Source of the DNA: an uncultured Bacteroidales bacterium
Lineage (GTDB): Bacteria > Bacteroidota > Bacteroidia > Bacteroidales > UBA932
Length of the DNA stretch: 17,080 nucleotides
NCBI GenBank assembly: GCA_900546395.1
Contig: URDD01000055.1
Coordinates: forward strand, 1 to 17,080
Reading direction: 5' to 3'
Under the pieces are notes generated by a model, which saw only the letters and a list, made by a program, of their open reading frames with translations, did no database searches and had not been told where the DNA came from. Positions within the stretch are counted from its first letter, which is position 1. Each line of letters opens with the position of its first letter. Positions 1-8,335 of the stretch are shown here, piece after piece. The position numbers were made by a program, and so were the translations under genes.

Positions 1-74
1 AATTTTTACCTTGTAACTTATTAAAATTTAATTTATTAAACACTATCGGAGATTTTTTCTCCGGACACTAATGT
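1..74 (+). repeat. Left arm of a long inverted repeat
   Basis: This stretch matches the reverse complement of 16932-17004. I aligned the two by eye: 71 of 74 columns agree, with one extra base at position 8 and mismatches at positions 46 and 68. Identity stops abruptly after position 74. The repeat may extend left beyond the window, because the partner continues to the right. It contains a small hairpin at 47-63 (arms CGGAGA and TCTCCG, five-T loop) in a very AT-rich setting. The susC promoter lies just inside its inner edge. It may be an interspersed repeat, a mobile-element end or a recombination site; the sequence does not decide between them. Confidence 0.85.
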
Positions 75-84
75 ATATGATACC

Positions 85-113
85 ATTGTTTTCGCATTTT
101 TTGACTACTTTTG
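85..113 (+). promoter_or_regulatory. Bacteroidales-type promoter for the SusC operon
   Basis: TACTTTTG at 106-113 is an exact match to the Bacteroides -7 consensus TAnnTTTG. An ATTG at 85-88 lies 17 bases upstream and could serve as the -33 element, slightly closer than the usual 19-21 bases. Transcription would start near 119-120 and leave a leader of about 94 bases before the ATG at 214. No Shine-Dalgarno sequence is visible, as is usual for this phylum. I see no regulator gene for this operon in the window, and the SusC lacks the N-terminal STN domain that would indicate sigma/anti-sigma control. Confidence 0.6.
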
Positions 114-213
114 CACCCAAACTGTATATTGATTTGAATTGGACCGCCTTTTAAAGTTCTTATTTCATTTTCGGAACATTTTGGGCAATTTATAAATTAA
201 CAACCAATTTTTT

Positions 214-3200
214 ATGCTAAAATCAACATTGTCATCAGTGTGCAGCATTATTACGGCACTTGTCGCAAGTGCATTGCTGTTCATATCGATGCCGTCCATT
301 GCTTTCGGACAAGATGCAGCCGCCATTCAGAACGATGGAGGGAGACTGTCCGGAATCATAACAGACGAAGCCGGACCTGTCGCCGGAGTGGCTGTTATGG
401 TAAAAGGAAGTACAGATGGCGTCTCTACTGGAATAGACGGAGATTTTTCTCTTTCTGGTCTGAAAATAAATGATGTGATCGTCATATCTATGATTGGATA
501 TGATACACAGGAGATTACCTACACAGGGCAGGAAAGCCTGAATGTAGTGCTCAATGTTTCTTCAGAATTCCTGGATGAGGTAGTAGTAACGGCTTTGGGA
601 ATCAAACGTTCTGAAAAGGCTCTTAGCTACAACGTGCAGCAGGTCAATTCTGACGATATCATGGCAGTTCGTGACGCAAACTTCATTTCCTCACTGAACG
701 GAAAAGTAGCCGGAGTCACTATCAATTCAGCGGCGTCTGCCGGAGGTGCATCCAGAGTGGTGATGAGAGGTGTGAAATCCATCACTTCATCAAACCTGGC
801 CCTTTATGTCATCGACGGTGTGCCTATGTATAATATGATAGGCGGTGGTACAGGTGACGGAATTTATTCTTCACAGCCTGGAACAGACGGAGTAGCCGAC
901 TTGAATCCGGATGATATTGAGAGCATAACCATGCTTACAGGTCCGTCTGCAGCAGCTCTTTACGGGAATGCAGCAGCAGCCGGTGTCGTTATGATTACAC
1001 CAAGAAGGGAAAGGAAGGCAAGACAACCCTTACATTCTCAAACAATACTACGTTCTCCAATGTCTATATGATGCCTAAAATGCAGAGCAAGTACGGTAAC
1101 TTGCCGAACAGCATCAACAGCTGGGGAGATGTGGTTAACAGCGATTACGATCCTGCCGGATTTTTCCGTACTGGAGCGAATGTCATGAACACTCTGTCGC
1201 TTTCTACAGGAAACAGCAAGAACCAGACTTATATCTCTGCTGCAACGACAAATACCACCAATATCCTTCCGAACAGCGGATATGACCGTTACAACTTCAC
1301 TCTCAGGAATACAACAAGCTTCCTTAAAGACAAGATGACTCTTGACATTGGAGCAAGCTACATCCTTCAGAATGACAAGAATATGGTCTCACAGGGATAC
1401 TACAACAACCCTCTTCCTGCAATCTACAGATTCCCTAGAAGCGAGAATTTCGATGACGTCCGTATGTTTGAACGCTACAACTCCGTATATGGTATAATGG
1501 AACAGTACTGGCCTTACGGTGAAGAATCCGCCGGTCTTGCCAACCCTTACTGGATACAGAAAAGGCAGTTGCGTGCAAACAAGAAATCACGTTATATGAT
1601 CAACGCATCGCTCAAGTACCAGATTCTGGACTGGCTGGACATTACAGGTCGTGTCAAGATCGACAACTATGACAACAGATATACTGAAAAAGTATATGCT
1701 TCAACCGGAAAACTGGCGAACGGCGACAGGGGAACATATTCTGACACCCGCTCTATTTCAAAAAATACATACGCGGATGTTATAGCTACAGTCAATAAAG
1801 TATGGGATAACTGGTCTCTTAATGTGAACCTTGGTGCTTCGATAAACGACAGCCAGTATGAGAGCCTAGGATACTATGGAGGACTTAAGCAGATGAACTT
1901 CTTTGCTGTCCACAATATTGACTTCACCAAAGCCTGGAAGCCTTTCCAGAGCGGATGGCATGACCAGACTCAGGCTATTTTCGCTTCAGCTGAAGTCGGC
2001 TTCAAAGATATGCTGTACCTTACTGTGACCGGACGAAACGACTGGGATTCCAAGCTGGCATATTCTGACTACAAGTCATTCTTCTACCCTTCTGTCGGTC
2101 TGTCTGCCATAATTTCAAATATGTTTGATGCTCCTAAGTGGCTGTCTCTCCTTAAAGTAAGAGGATCATATACGGAAGTCGGAAATGCATACGGCCGTTT
2201 CCTTACCACTATCACTTATCCGTTCAACGACGAGAGCAAGAACTGGAGCACTATGTCATCATATCCGAACACCAAGCTTAAGCCTGAGAGGACAAAATCA
2301 TGGGAAGTCGGAATTGACGCCAATTTCTTCAATGACCTCAGTTTCGGATTGACATACTACCGTTCGAATACATTCAACCAGACATTTACTGCAACTCTTT
2401 CTCAGTCATCAGGATATTCCAACATCCTTCTTCAGAGTGGAAATATCCTCAATGAAGGTATAGAGATGTCACTGGGATATGACCATACTTGGGGAGACTT
2501 CAATTTCGGAGCACACTATACTCTTACGTGGAACAGAAACGAAGTCATAGAACTGGCTAACGGGATAGACAACTATGCTACAGGAGAAAAGTTCTATCTT
2601 GACGAACTGAATGTAGCATCATACGGAAACCTTGATGCCAGACTGCTCCTCCGTCCAGGCGGTTCTATGGGAGACGTTTATGCACAGAAAGTCCTTAAAC
2701 GTGACCTGAACGGTTACATATACAATGAAGGCGGTCTTGCACTTGAGAACAAAGAAGTATATCTTGGCTCAATACTTCCGGATGCCAATATGGGTCTTAA
2801 CCTTAATTTTGGCTGGAACGGACTCAACCTTGGAGTTACATTCCTTGCAAGAATCGGAGGTATAGCAATGAGTGGAACCCAGAGCATACTTGACGTTGCC
2901 GGTGTCTCTGAAGACAGTGCCATTGCGCGTGACAACGGAGGTATCCCTATCAACAATATAATGTATGACCCAATGTCTTATTACCAGACAATATCCGGCT
3001 GTGCCGCCTATTATACATACAGCGCTACAAACGTGCGTCTTGGTGAGATTTCGCTCAGCTACAGCTTCCCTAAAAAATGGTTCAATGACAAGATGGGACT
3101 TACTATAGGTCTGGTAGGAAAGAACCTTGCCATGATTTACTGTGCGGCTCCGTTTGATCCGGAGATTACTACGGCAGCATCGTCTAACTTCTATCAGGGA

Positions 3201-3263
3201 TTCGATGCATATATGCTTCCTAGTACAAGAAACTGGGGATTTAATGTCAAACTACAATTCTAA
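214..3263 (+). pseudogene. SusC-like TonB-dependent outer membrane transporter, frameshifted
   Basis: SusC-family proteins import glycan fragments through a 22-strand outer-membrane barrel powered by TonB. The first reading frame (214-1071) has a signal peptide (about residues 1-32), a CarboxypepD_reg-like domain (about 44-112), a TonB-box-like DEVVVTALG and the plug domain ending in GNAAAAGVVMIT. The sequence then leaves frame: codons after position 996 read PRRER, whereas the -1 frame reads TKKGKEGKTTLTFSNN from 999, the expected family continuation. That second frame runs to 3263 through the barrel and ends in KLQF, a typical outer-membrane C-terminus. Restoring one base near 998 gives about 1016 residues, a normal family length. 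The ATG at 1068 is not a genuine start. SusD follows after 13 bases. The break could be a genuine mutation or a sequencing or assembly error; the rest of both frames looks well preserved, so any inactivation would be recent. Confidence 0.9.
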
Positions 3264-3276
3264 AACACCGGAAATT

Positions 3277-4821
3277 ATGAAGAAAGGTTTCTACTACTTA
3301 TTTTTAAGCGCAACATGCCTGACGCTTTCCGGTTGTATCGGAAAGTTCGAGGAATATAATACCAATCCTTACCAGCCGACCAAAGTGGCAGCTACTGACT
3401 TGCTGGCTACAATGTTCCACGTATATGCATCTCCTAACCAGAATGACTGCCAGTTCAACAACTGTATGTGGGGATGTTTCAGCGGTCATGTGGCTGCTCC
3501 TGCGCAGTGGGAGTTCGGAGAGAACACCTTCCTGTACTACAATGCACAGAACAAGCACAATGACGGCTCATGGAGTAACTATTACGGAAGAATCTACCCT
3601 AACTTCTACCGTATCCAGGAAGTGACTGAAGGGCGTGGAGTCGTATATTCTATTGCAATGATTACACGTATATATGCAATGCACATAATGCTGTCCCTGC
3701 AGGGGCCTATCCCTTATACACAGATGATTTCAGGAAATACAAAGGCGGCATACGACTCGGAAGAAGTTGCCTGGAAAGCTCTGTTCGAAGACTTGGACAA
3801 GGCTATCATAGATCTTGAAAACAACAAGACGCAGGTGAACAGCGATCTGGCCGGAGTCGATCAGTTCTTCAAAGGCGATCTTACAAAATGGCTCAAATTT
3901 GCCAATACCCTGAAACTGAGAATGGCTATCAGGGTGTCCGATGTATATCCTGAGGCACAGGCACTTGCAGAGGCCGCTGTAAAGAGCGGTGTCATGGAGT
4001 CCAAGGATGACTCCGCATTTGATACCACAAGCGGAGGTATCCAGAAAAACGGATACAGCATAGTCGATGCATGGGGAGAAGTAAAGGCCAATGCAAATGT
4101 CATATCATATATGAACGGATACAATGACCCGCGTCTTCCGAAATATTTCACACAGCAGAAAGTCAATGAAGACAACCCTGTCAAATATCTTGGAGTACGT
4201 TTCGGCCCGAGCCAGACACCTACTCCTGCTGATTATACAAACTATAGCAGGCTCGTAATTGCCACTGATGACCAGAAGCCGCAGCCTGTAATGTATGCTG
4301 CAGAAGCTGCATTCCTCCGCGCGGAAGGAGCCCTGAAAGGCTGGAATATGGGAGGCGATGCCAAAGAATTCTATGAGAAAGGCATCAGGCTTTCATTCGA
4401 GGAGTTCGGAGTTTCAGGAGCAGATGCCTATATCGAGAACAAGACACTCACTCCGGCACCATATCAGGATTTCGGCCATGGCGGCAACGATTTCCCGGCC
4501 CTTTCGGATGTAAAAATCAAATGGGATGAAGGCGGTTCCGAAAGGAATCTCGAGCGTGTCCTTGTACAGAAATGGATTGCCCTCTATCTTGACCCGCTCA
4601 ACGGCTGGTCTGATTTCAGGCGCACAGGGTTCCCTAAACTTGCCATGTCTGCAAAAGTGGCCGGAGGAAGTCCTGTTTCAATAGTCAGGGGACAGAGACG
4701 TCTCCGCTTCCCTGAAAGCGAATATAATAACAACACACAGAACGTCCTTGATGCCGTGAAAATGCTCAACGGCGGTGTGGATGATGCCGCACACGATCTT
4801 TGGTGGGCAAAGAAAGACTAA
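3277..4821 (+). CDS. SusD-like surface glycan-binding lipoprotein (SusD-like_2 type)
   Basis: SusD proteins are outer-membrane lipoproteins that cap the SusC barrel and help capture glycan. The product is 514 residues. The start at 3277 is chosen because it puts a classic lipoprotein signal at the N-terminus, ending in LTLSGC with Cys20; a longer upstream reading to 3142 overlaps susC and has no signal peptide. Family marks include EYNTNP just after the Cys, LQGPIPYTQ, and KWLKFANTLKLRMAIR in the helical TPR-like region. The C-terminal part ends in a normal way (DLWWAKKD). It follows the SusC frame by 13 bases and precedes the GH18 gene by 9 bases, so the genes are almost certainly one transcript. 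The reading frame is intact although its SusC partner is broken. Specificity cannot be read from the sequence; the neighbouring GH18 suggests an N-glycan. Confidence 0.92.
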   Translation: MKKGFYYLFLSATCLTLSGCIGKFEEYNTNPYQPTKVAATDLLATMFHVYASPNQNDCQFNNCMWGCFSGHVAAPAQWEFGENTFLYYNAQNKHNDGSWSNYYGRIYPNFYRIQEVTEGRGVVYSIAMITRIYAMHIMLSLQGPIPYTQMISGNTKAAYDSEEVAWKALFEDLDKAIIDLENNKTQVNSDLAGVDQFFKGDLTKWLKFANTLKLRMAIRVSDVYPEAQALAEAAVKSGVMESKDDSAFDTTSGGIQKNGYSIVDAWGEVKANANVISYMNGYNDPRLPKYFTQQKVNEDNPVKYLGVRFGPSQTPTPADYTNYSRLVIATDDQKPQPVMYAAEAAFLRAEGALKGWNMGGDAKEFYEKGIRLSFEEFGVSGADAYIENKTLTPAPYQDFGHGGNDFPALSDVKIKWDEGGSERNLERVLVQKWIALYLDPLNGWSDFRRTGFPKLAMSAKVAGGSPVSIVRGQRRLRFPESEYNNNTQNVLDAVKMLNGGVDDAAHDLWWAKKD

Positions 4822-4830
4822 TTACAGTAA

Positions 4831-6090
4831 ATGATTATGAAAAGATATTTTAACATAATGCTTGCTTCTGTCATTGGGCTTGCTGCTGTTTCATGCAGTG
4901 ACTGGATGTCTCCAAGGCATGTTTATGAGGAGCCTTACAATATCAAGACAGAAGAAGAAATGGAGGCCTTGCGCGCCTATAAAAATTCCGATCACAGCAT
5001 CTGCTTCGGATGGTACAGCAGCTGGACCGGTGTAGGAGACAAAATGCAGAGTTATCTTATAGGTCTGCCAGACTCTCTGGATGTTGTATCGCACTGGAAT
5101 CCTACAGAGGCTTATGTGGAGCCTCTTACTGATGCCCAGAAAAAGGATTTGGCTGAAGTTAAGGAAAAAGGAACAAAGGTCCTGTTCTGTCTGTTTTTCA
5201 AGGAACTCGGATTCAGGTTCACTCCAGGCATAGATTATAGTCTTCCGACCAAGAACTATGGCGGAGACAATGACGCAAAATTGGCTGACAGGCAGAAAAT
5301 GAAAGATACCTGGGGCTGGTATGAAGACAATTATGACGGCTCAGAAGCAGCTAAGGAAGCTATACGCAAGTACGCCCGAGTAATGACAGAATATGTCATC
5401 AGTCAGGGATATGACGGTATTGACTTTGACTATGAAGCCCACTGGGGTCTGTCAAATGGAAATATAGGATTGAACCCTAATGCCATACATATCCTTCTGG
5501 AAGAGCTCTCCAAAAATTTCGGACCGAAATCAGGAACAGGACGAATTCTTGCAGTTGACGGAGAACCGCAGAGCCTGAATGCAGAGACAGGTCCGCTTAT
5601 CGACTATTATATCATACAGGCATATAGTTGTGGAGGAGATGCTGATCTGGACGGACGTTTTTCAGTGAGCGGTCCTAATGGCACTCCATCTCTCCTGGCT
5701 AAATTCAGAGCGGTGGAAGACGAAAGGACCATATTGAAAAAAACAATATGGACAGAGGACTTCGAAAAGCATCAGACAAGCGGAGGTGCGGAATTTACAT
5801 TCAGGTCTGGTCACAAGAACCCGGGACTTGAGCTTATAGATCCGAACGATCCTTCGAAAGGATACCGTCCGAAAACCAAAACACGTTCATTGGACGGAAT
5901 GGCACGCTATTATCGCGAAATTGACGGAGAAGTCGTTACTGCCGGCGGTTTCGGTGCTTTCAGGTTTGACATAGCCCGCGGTTCAGACGACTATCTGGTT
6001 ATGAGAAGAGCCATACAGACGGCCAACCCTTCTCCTGCTACTCTGGAAAAACTTGAGGAACAGAATAAGGCAACAAACAAAACAGAATAA
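4831..6090 (+). CDS. GH18 family lipoprotein, likely endo-beta-N-acetylglucosaminidase
   Basis: GH18 endo-beta-N-acetylglucosaminidases cut the GlcNAc-GlcNAc core of N-linked glycans by substrate-assisted catalysis. The product is 419 residues, with a lipoprotein signal ending in LAAVSC (Cys22), so it is probably surface-anchored. The catalytic signature is DGIDFDYE at residues 195-202: Asp198 and Asp200 match the conserved acidic pair and Glu202 the acid/base. IIQAY at 261-265 fits the later substrate-binding strand, and GGFGAFRFDIARG near the C-terminus fits the last barrel strand. All key residues are present, so it is probably active rather than a binding-only relative. A second in-frame ATG at 4837 is an equally good start. 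The gene is tightly linked to its neighbours (9 bases after susD, 2 bases before the next gene). Endo-type N-glycan cleavage is inferred from family resemblance and from similar Bacteroides loci such as the BT_3987 region; a chitinase-like role is less likely. Confidence 0.85.
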   Translation: MIMKRYFNIMLASVIGLAAVSCSDWMSPRHVYEEPYNIKTEEEMEALRAYKNSDHSICFGWYSSWTGVGDKMQSYLIGLPDSLDVVSHWNPTEAYVEPLTDAQKKDLAEVKEKGTKVLFCLFFKELGFRFTPGIDYSLPTKNYGGDNDAKLADRQKMKDTWGWYEDNYDGSEAAKEAIRKYARVMTEYVISQGYDGIDFDYEAHWGLSNGNIGLNPNAIHILLEELSKNFGPKSGTGRILAVDGEPQSLNAETGPLIDYYIIQAYSCGGDADLDGRFSVSGPNGTPSLLAKFRAVEDERTILKKTIWTEDFEKHQTSGGAEFTFRSGHKNPGLELIDPNDPSKGYRPKTKTRSLDGMARYYREIDGEVVTAGGFGAFRFDIARGSDDYLVMRRAIQTANPSPATLEKLEEQNKATNKTE

Positions 6091-6092
6091 TT

Positions 6093-7313
6093 ATGATAAA
6101 GAATAAAATCAAATATCTGGTTGTCCCTTGTCTTGCTGCAGCTACTCTTCTGAGCTGCAACGACGAGATGTATCCTGCTTATGACAACGGACTTTATTTC
6201 AGCGAGGCAGCTCCTGGTAACCAGTTTAATCAGCAGGTAGAAACATTTACTGTAGATGACGAAGGCACAGTAAAGACTCTTACTGCAAAACTTATGAAAG
6301 CGGTAGATGAGGATGTCACTGTTTCATTCTCTATTGATGAGTCCTTGCTTCAGGCCTACAACGAAGCTACTGGAAAGAATTTTGTCCTGCTCCCTGAAAA
6401 ATACAGGGAACTTGACGAGTCTGAGGTGGTGATTCCTAAAGGATCACCGTCAGCTGCTCCTGTAGAACTTAAGGTTAAATTCTTCGAGACCTCAAACGGA
6501 GAGGAATATGCTATTCCGATAAGGATGAACTATATTTCAGGTCCTGTGAAAATAACCGGCAGTGCAGATCACATGCTCTATCTCCTTTCTGTTCCAAACA
6601 AGCAGAAAGCGATAAAGATGAAGAGTGCAAACTGGGGAAGCGTATCCCTTAGCAATGCTAAAATGCCTAAGTGGACTTTCGAGTTCTGGATAAAAGTGAA
6701 TAATATCTCAGGATATGATGTAAGCAAAGGATGGGAAGGTCAGGGAAAAGGCAAAGATCCGTTTATCGGAGAGCGCAGGAAAATCTTTTCGGATGGTGCA
6801 TCTCCTTTTGAATTTGGAGGAAATGCATTCTTCTGCCGCTGGTGGGCCGACGGAATTAAAGGTATTATGCCTACATTCCAGATAGAGCCTGGATTTGGAA
6901 ACATGGACTCTCAGGAATGGTGGTATCCTGATACATGGTATCATCTGGCTTACACATACGATGGAGAAACACTTACTCTCTATAAAAACGGTGAAGTCGA
7001 TGTTACAAAAGGAGGCAACAAAGAGTTTTCGTTTGACAGTTTCCTTTTCGGAAAGAATCTTGGCAATATGGAAGTCGAGTTCGCTCAGATCAGACTCTGG
7101 AATGTATGCCTGAATGCATCAGGAATCAAGGACGGAATGTCAAGGCAGTTAGCAAGCGGGACTGAAGGACTTTATGCATACTGGCAGTGTAATGAAGGAG
7201 AAGGCAATGTCCTGAAAGACAGTTGCAAAGGCGGGTTCGATATTCAGATGAAAGGAACTGCCCAGTGGAGTGACAAGTCATATAACTTCTCGCATCCGAA
7301 TTCTAAAGAATAA
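6093..7313 (+). CDS. DUF1735 and LamG-domain lipoprotein, putative surface glycan-binding protein
   Basis: The product is 406 residues with a lipoprotein signal ending in TLLSC (Cys22). Residues about 30-165 look like DUF1735, a beta-sandwich domain often found in Bacteroidetes glycan-binding proteins and beside GH18 modules. Residues about 172-393 look like a Laminin_G_3 / concanavalin-like domain, recognisable from WYHLAYTYDGETLTLYKNG, AQIRLWNVCL and GLYAYWQCNEGEG. No catalytic glycosidase signature is visible, so binding of the glycan at the cell surface is the best guess. It starts two bases after the GH18 stop codon and is the last gene of the operon; a strong terminator follows. In several known loci the DUF1735 module is fused to GH18, so here the two functions appear split between adjacent genes. 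Confidence 0.82.
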   Translation: MIKNKIKYLVVPCLAAATLLSCNDEMYPAYDNGLYFSEAAPGNQFNQQVETFTVDDEGTVKTLTAKLMKAVDEDVTVSFSIDESLLQAYNEATGKNFVLLPEKYRELDESEVVIPKGSPSAAPVELKVKFFETSNGEEYAIPIRMNYISGPVKITGSADHMLYLLSVPNKQKAIKMKSANWGSVSLSNAKMPKWTFEFWIKVNNISGYDVSKGWEGQGKGKDPFIGERRKIFSDGASPFEFGGNAFFCRWWADGIKGIMPTFQIEPGFGNMDSQEWWYPDTWYHLAYTYDGETLTLYKNGEVDVTKGGNKEFSFDSFLFGKNLGNMEVEFAQIRLWNVCLNASGIKDGMSRQLASGTEGLYAYWQCNEGEGNVLKDSCKGGFDIQMKGTAQWSDKSYNFSHPNSKE

Positions 7314-7377
7314 GACGTAGCAGGTGATCACGTTTGAATTTTATGACGGATGACCTGATTGTTATGCTTGAGGAAGG

Positions 7378-7411
7378 AGCCGACCCAAAAGGGTCGGCTT
7401 TCGTTGTTTTA
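7378..7411 (+). terminator. Rho-independent terminator of the SusC/D operon
   Basis: A perfect 9-bp stem (AGCCGACCC at 7378-7386 with GGGTCGGCT at 7391-7399) closes an AAAA loop and is followed by the T-rich tract TTCGTTGTTTT. It lies 65 bases after the stop codon of the LamG gene. Confidence 0.9.
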
Positions 7412-7627
7412 AAGGATTGCGAAGTCGCAGTCGGAAGGTTCTTCCAGAGTCCCCATTCCACACGGTACGGAAAAGCCACCTCTGCGGTACATTTTCTTCA
7501 AGAAGTGAAGCCATCCCCGGCCCGTTGAGGGAGGGGCCGCACCTAAGGTGTGGGAGTGGTTTAGTTTTCCGTTGTGCAAAAGACTAGGAATTTTTCAATC
7601 TATGGCTGCCTTTTTTGTTTTTTCACC
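7412..7627. other. Hairpin-rich intergenic region, possible REP-like element or structured RNA
   Basis: This gene-free stretch holds several inverted repeats in a row: GCGA/TCGC at 7419-7428, GGAAG/CTTCC with a GTT loop at 7433-7445, TTCTT/AAGAA at 7494-7504, then a compound element at 7511-7559. In the last, GGCCC (7519-7523) pairs with GGGCC (7534-7538), CACC (7540-7543) with GGTG (7547-7550), and the outer CCATCCC (7511-7517) nearly pairs with GGGAGTGG (7552-7559), giving a three-way-junction shape. Short compound palindromes of this kind are typical of dispersed intergenic repeats in bacterial genomes. I see no convincing coding potential. Confidence 0.5.
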
Positions 7628-7635
7628 TATTTTTG
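7628..7635 (+). promoter_or_regulatory. Promoter -7 box for the lipoprotein at 7658
   Basis: TATTTTTG is an exact TAnnTTTG match 22 bases before the ATG at 7658, giving a predicted start near 7641 and a very short leader. No good TTTG element sits at the usual -33 spacing, so the call rests on the -7 box alone. Confidence 0.45.
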
Positions 7636-7657
7636 TCTTGTATAAAACGACATAAAG

Positions 7658-8200
7658 ATGAAAAGGGGTTTTAAGTTTTTTTTGCCGGCGCTGGCTGCTA
7701 TATGCATGTCAGTGTCCTGTTCCAGACATTGTGATGAGTCTGTTACTTATATGATCAGACCCAGGGAAATCTTTCCTTCGGAACTTGGAGCAGAGGATGG
7801 CTTTACAAGGATTTTCCTTGCAGGAACTATAGATATGGGCAAAAGCCTGGATTGGCAGATTTGGACTAAAGAATGGTTTTCAGGTAAAGAAGGCCGCTAT
7901 CTTCTGTATAACCCCAGACGAGAAAGCTGGAATGGAGGGGCTGGTGGAGAAATGGAATATCAGGTATCCTGGGAACTTGAGCATCTCGAAAAGGCGGATT
8001 ATATAATAATGAATATACTTGGTACCAGTAAATCTCCCATAACTCTGCTGGAAATGGGGTTGCATGCACGCTCAGGAAAGCTGTATGTAGCATGCGAACA
8101 GGATTTCTACAGGTATGACAATGTCGGGATTACATGCAGTTATTATGGTATCCCTCTTTATAATTCCCTGGAAGAACTGCTTGAGGCTCTGCCGTTTTGA
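7658..8200 (+). CDS. Lipoprotein with nucleoside 2-deoxyribosyltransferase-like domain
   Basis: Residues about 50-175 resemble the Nuc_deoxyri_tr2 family (PF15891), relatives of enzymes that move deoxyribose between nucleobases. Visible marks are RIFLAGTIDMG (51-61), DWQ (65-67), LYNPRRESWN (83-92), QVSWELEHLEKADYIIM (102-118) and ITLLEMG (128-134), where Glu132 fits the nucleophile position of the superfamily. The oddity is the N-terminus: a lipoprotein signal ending in MSVSC (Cys21), which would place the domain outside the cytoplasm. The domain itself could start at Met32 (position 7751), giving a 149-residue cytoplasmic protein, but the promoter-like box and the well-formed signal favour the 180-residue form. 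The gene stands alone between two terminators. The substrate is unknown; a binding or hydrolase role is possible. Confidence 0.75.
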   Translation: MKRGFKFFLPALAAICMSVSCSRHCDESVTYMIRPREIFPSELGAEDGFTRIFLAGTIDMGKSLDWQIWTKEWFSGKEGRYLLYNPRRESWNGGAGGEMEYQVSWELEHLEKADYIIMNILGTSKSPITLLEMGLHARSGKLYVACEQDFYRYDNVGITCSYYGIPLYNSLEELLEALPF

Positions 8201-8289
8201 TTTATACAATTTCTAAAACTTGTACTTGCTGCAATGGCAAGTGTGGTTTTCGCTCAGAAAAGTGATGTTATGCCAGTTTTGGGGGCAAA

Positions 8290-8322
8290 ATCAAAAAAAG
8301 CGGCACTGCCGCTTTTTTTGAT
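8290..8322. terminator. Bidirectional terminator between convergent genes
   Basis: A perfect 15-bp inverted repeat (8290-8304 with 8308-8322, loop ACT) has a GCGGC/GCCGC core flanked by seven A on the left and seven T on the right, so it can end transcription from both the lipoprotein gene (+) and gpmI (-). It ends 13 bases from the gpmI stop codon. Confidence 0.93.
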
Positions 8323-8335
8323 TTCCAGTGAAAGT

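Noticed and set aside
47..63. Hairpin CGGAGA/TCTCCG as a transcription terminator
   Set aside because: No U-run follows the stem on either strand in either copy; it is better described as part of the repeat.
1000..1020. Programmed ribosomal frameshift in susC
   Set aside because: No X XXY YYZ heptamer is found in the reading frame near the switch, and SusC proteins are not known to use frameshifting, so a plain one-base deletion or sequence error is simpler.
3142..3276. Upstream extension of the susD frame
   Set aside because: It overlaps the end of susC in another frame and would bury the lipoprotein signal that starts at 3277.
7334..7528. Open frame of 64 codons after the LamG gene
   Set aside because: It runs through the operon terminator and into the hairpin-rich element, has no signal or domain and no promoter-like box in front of it.
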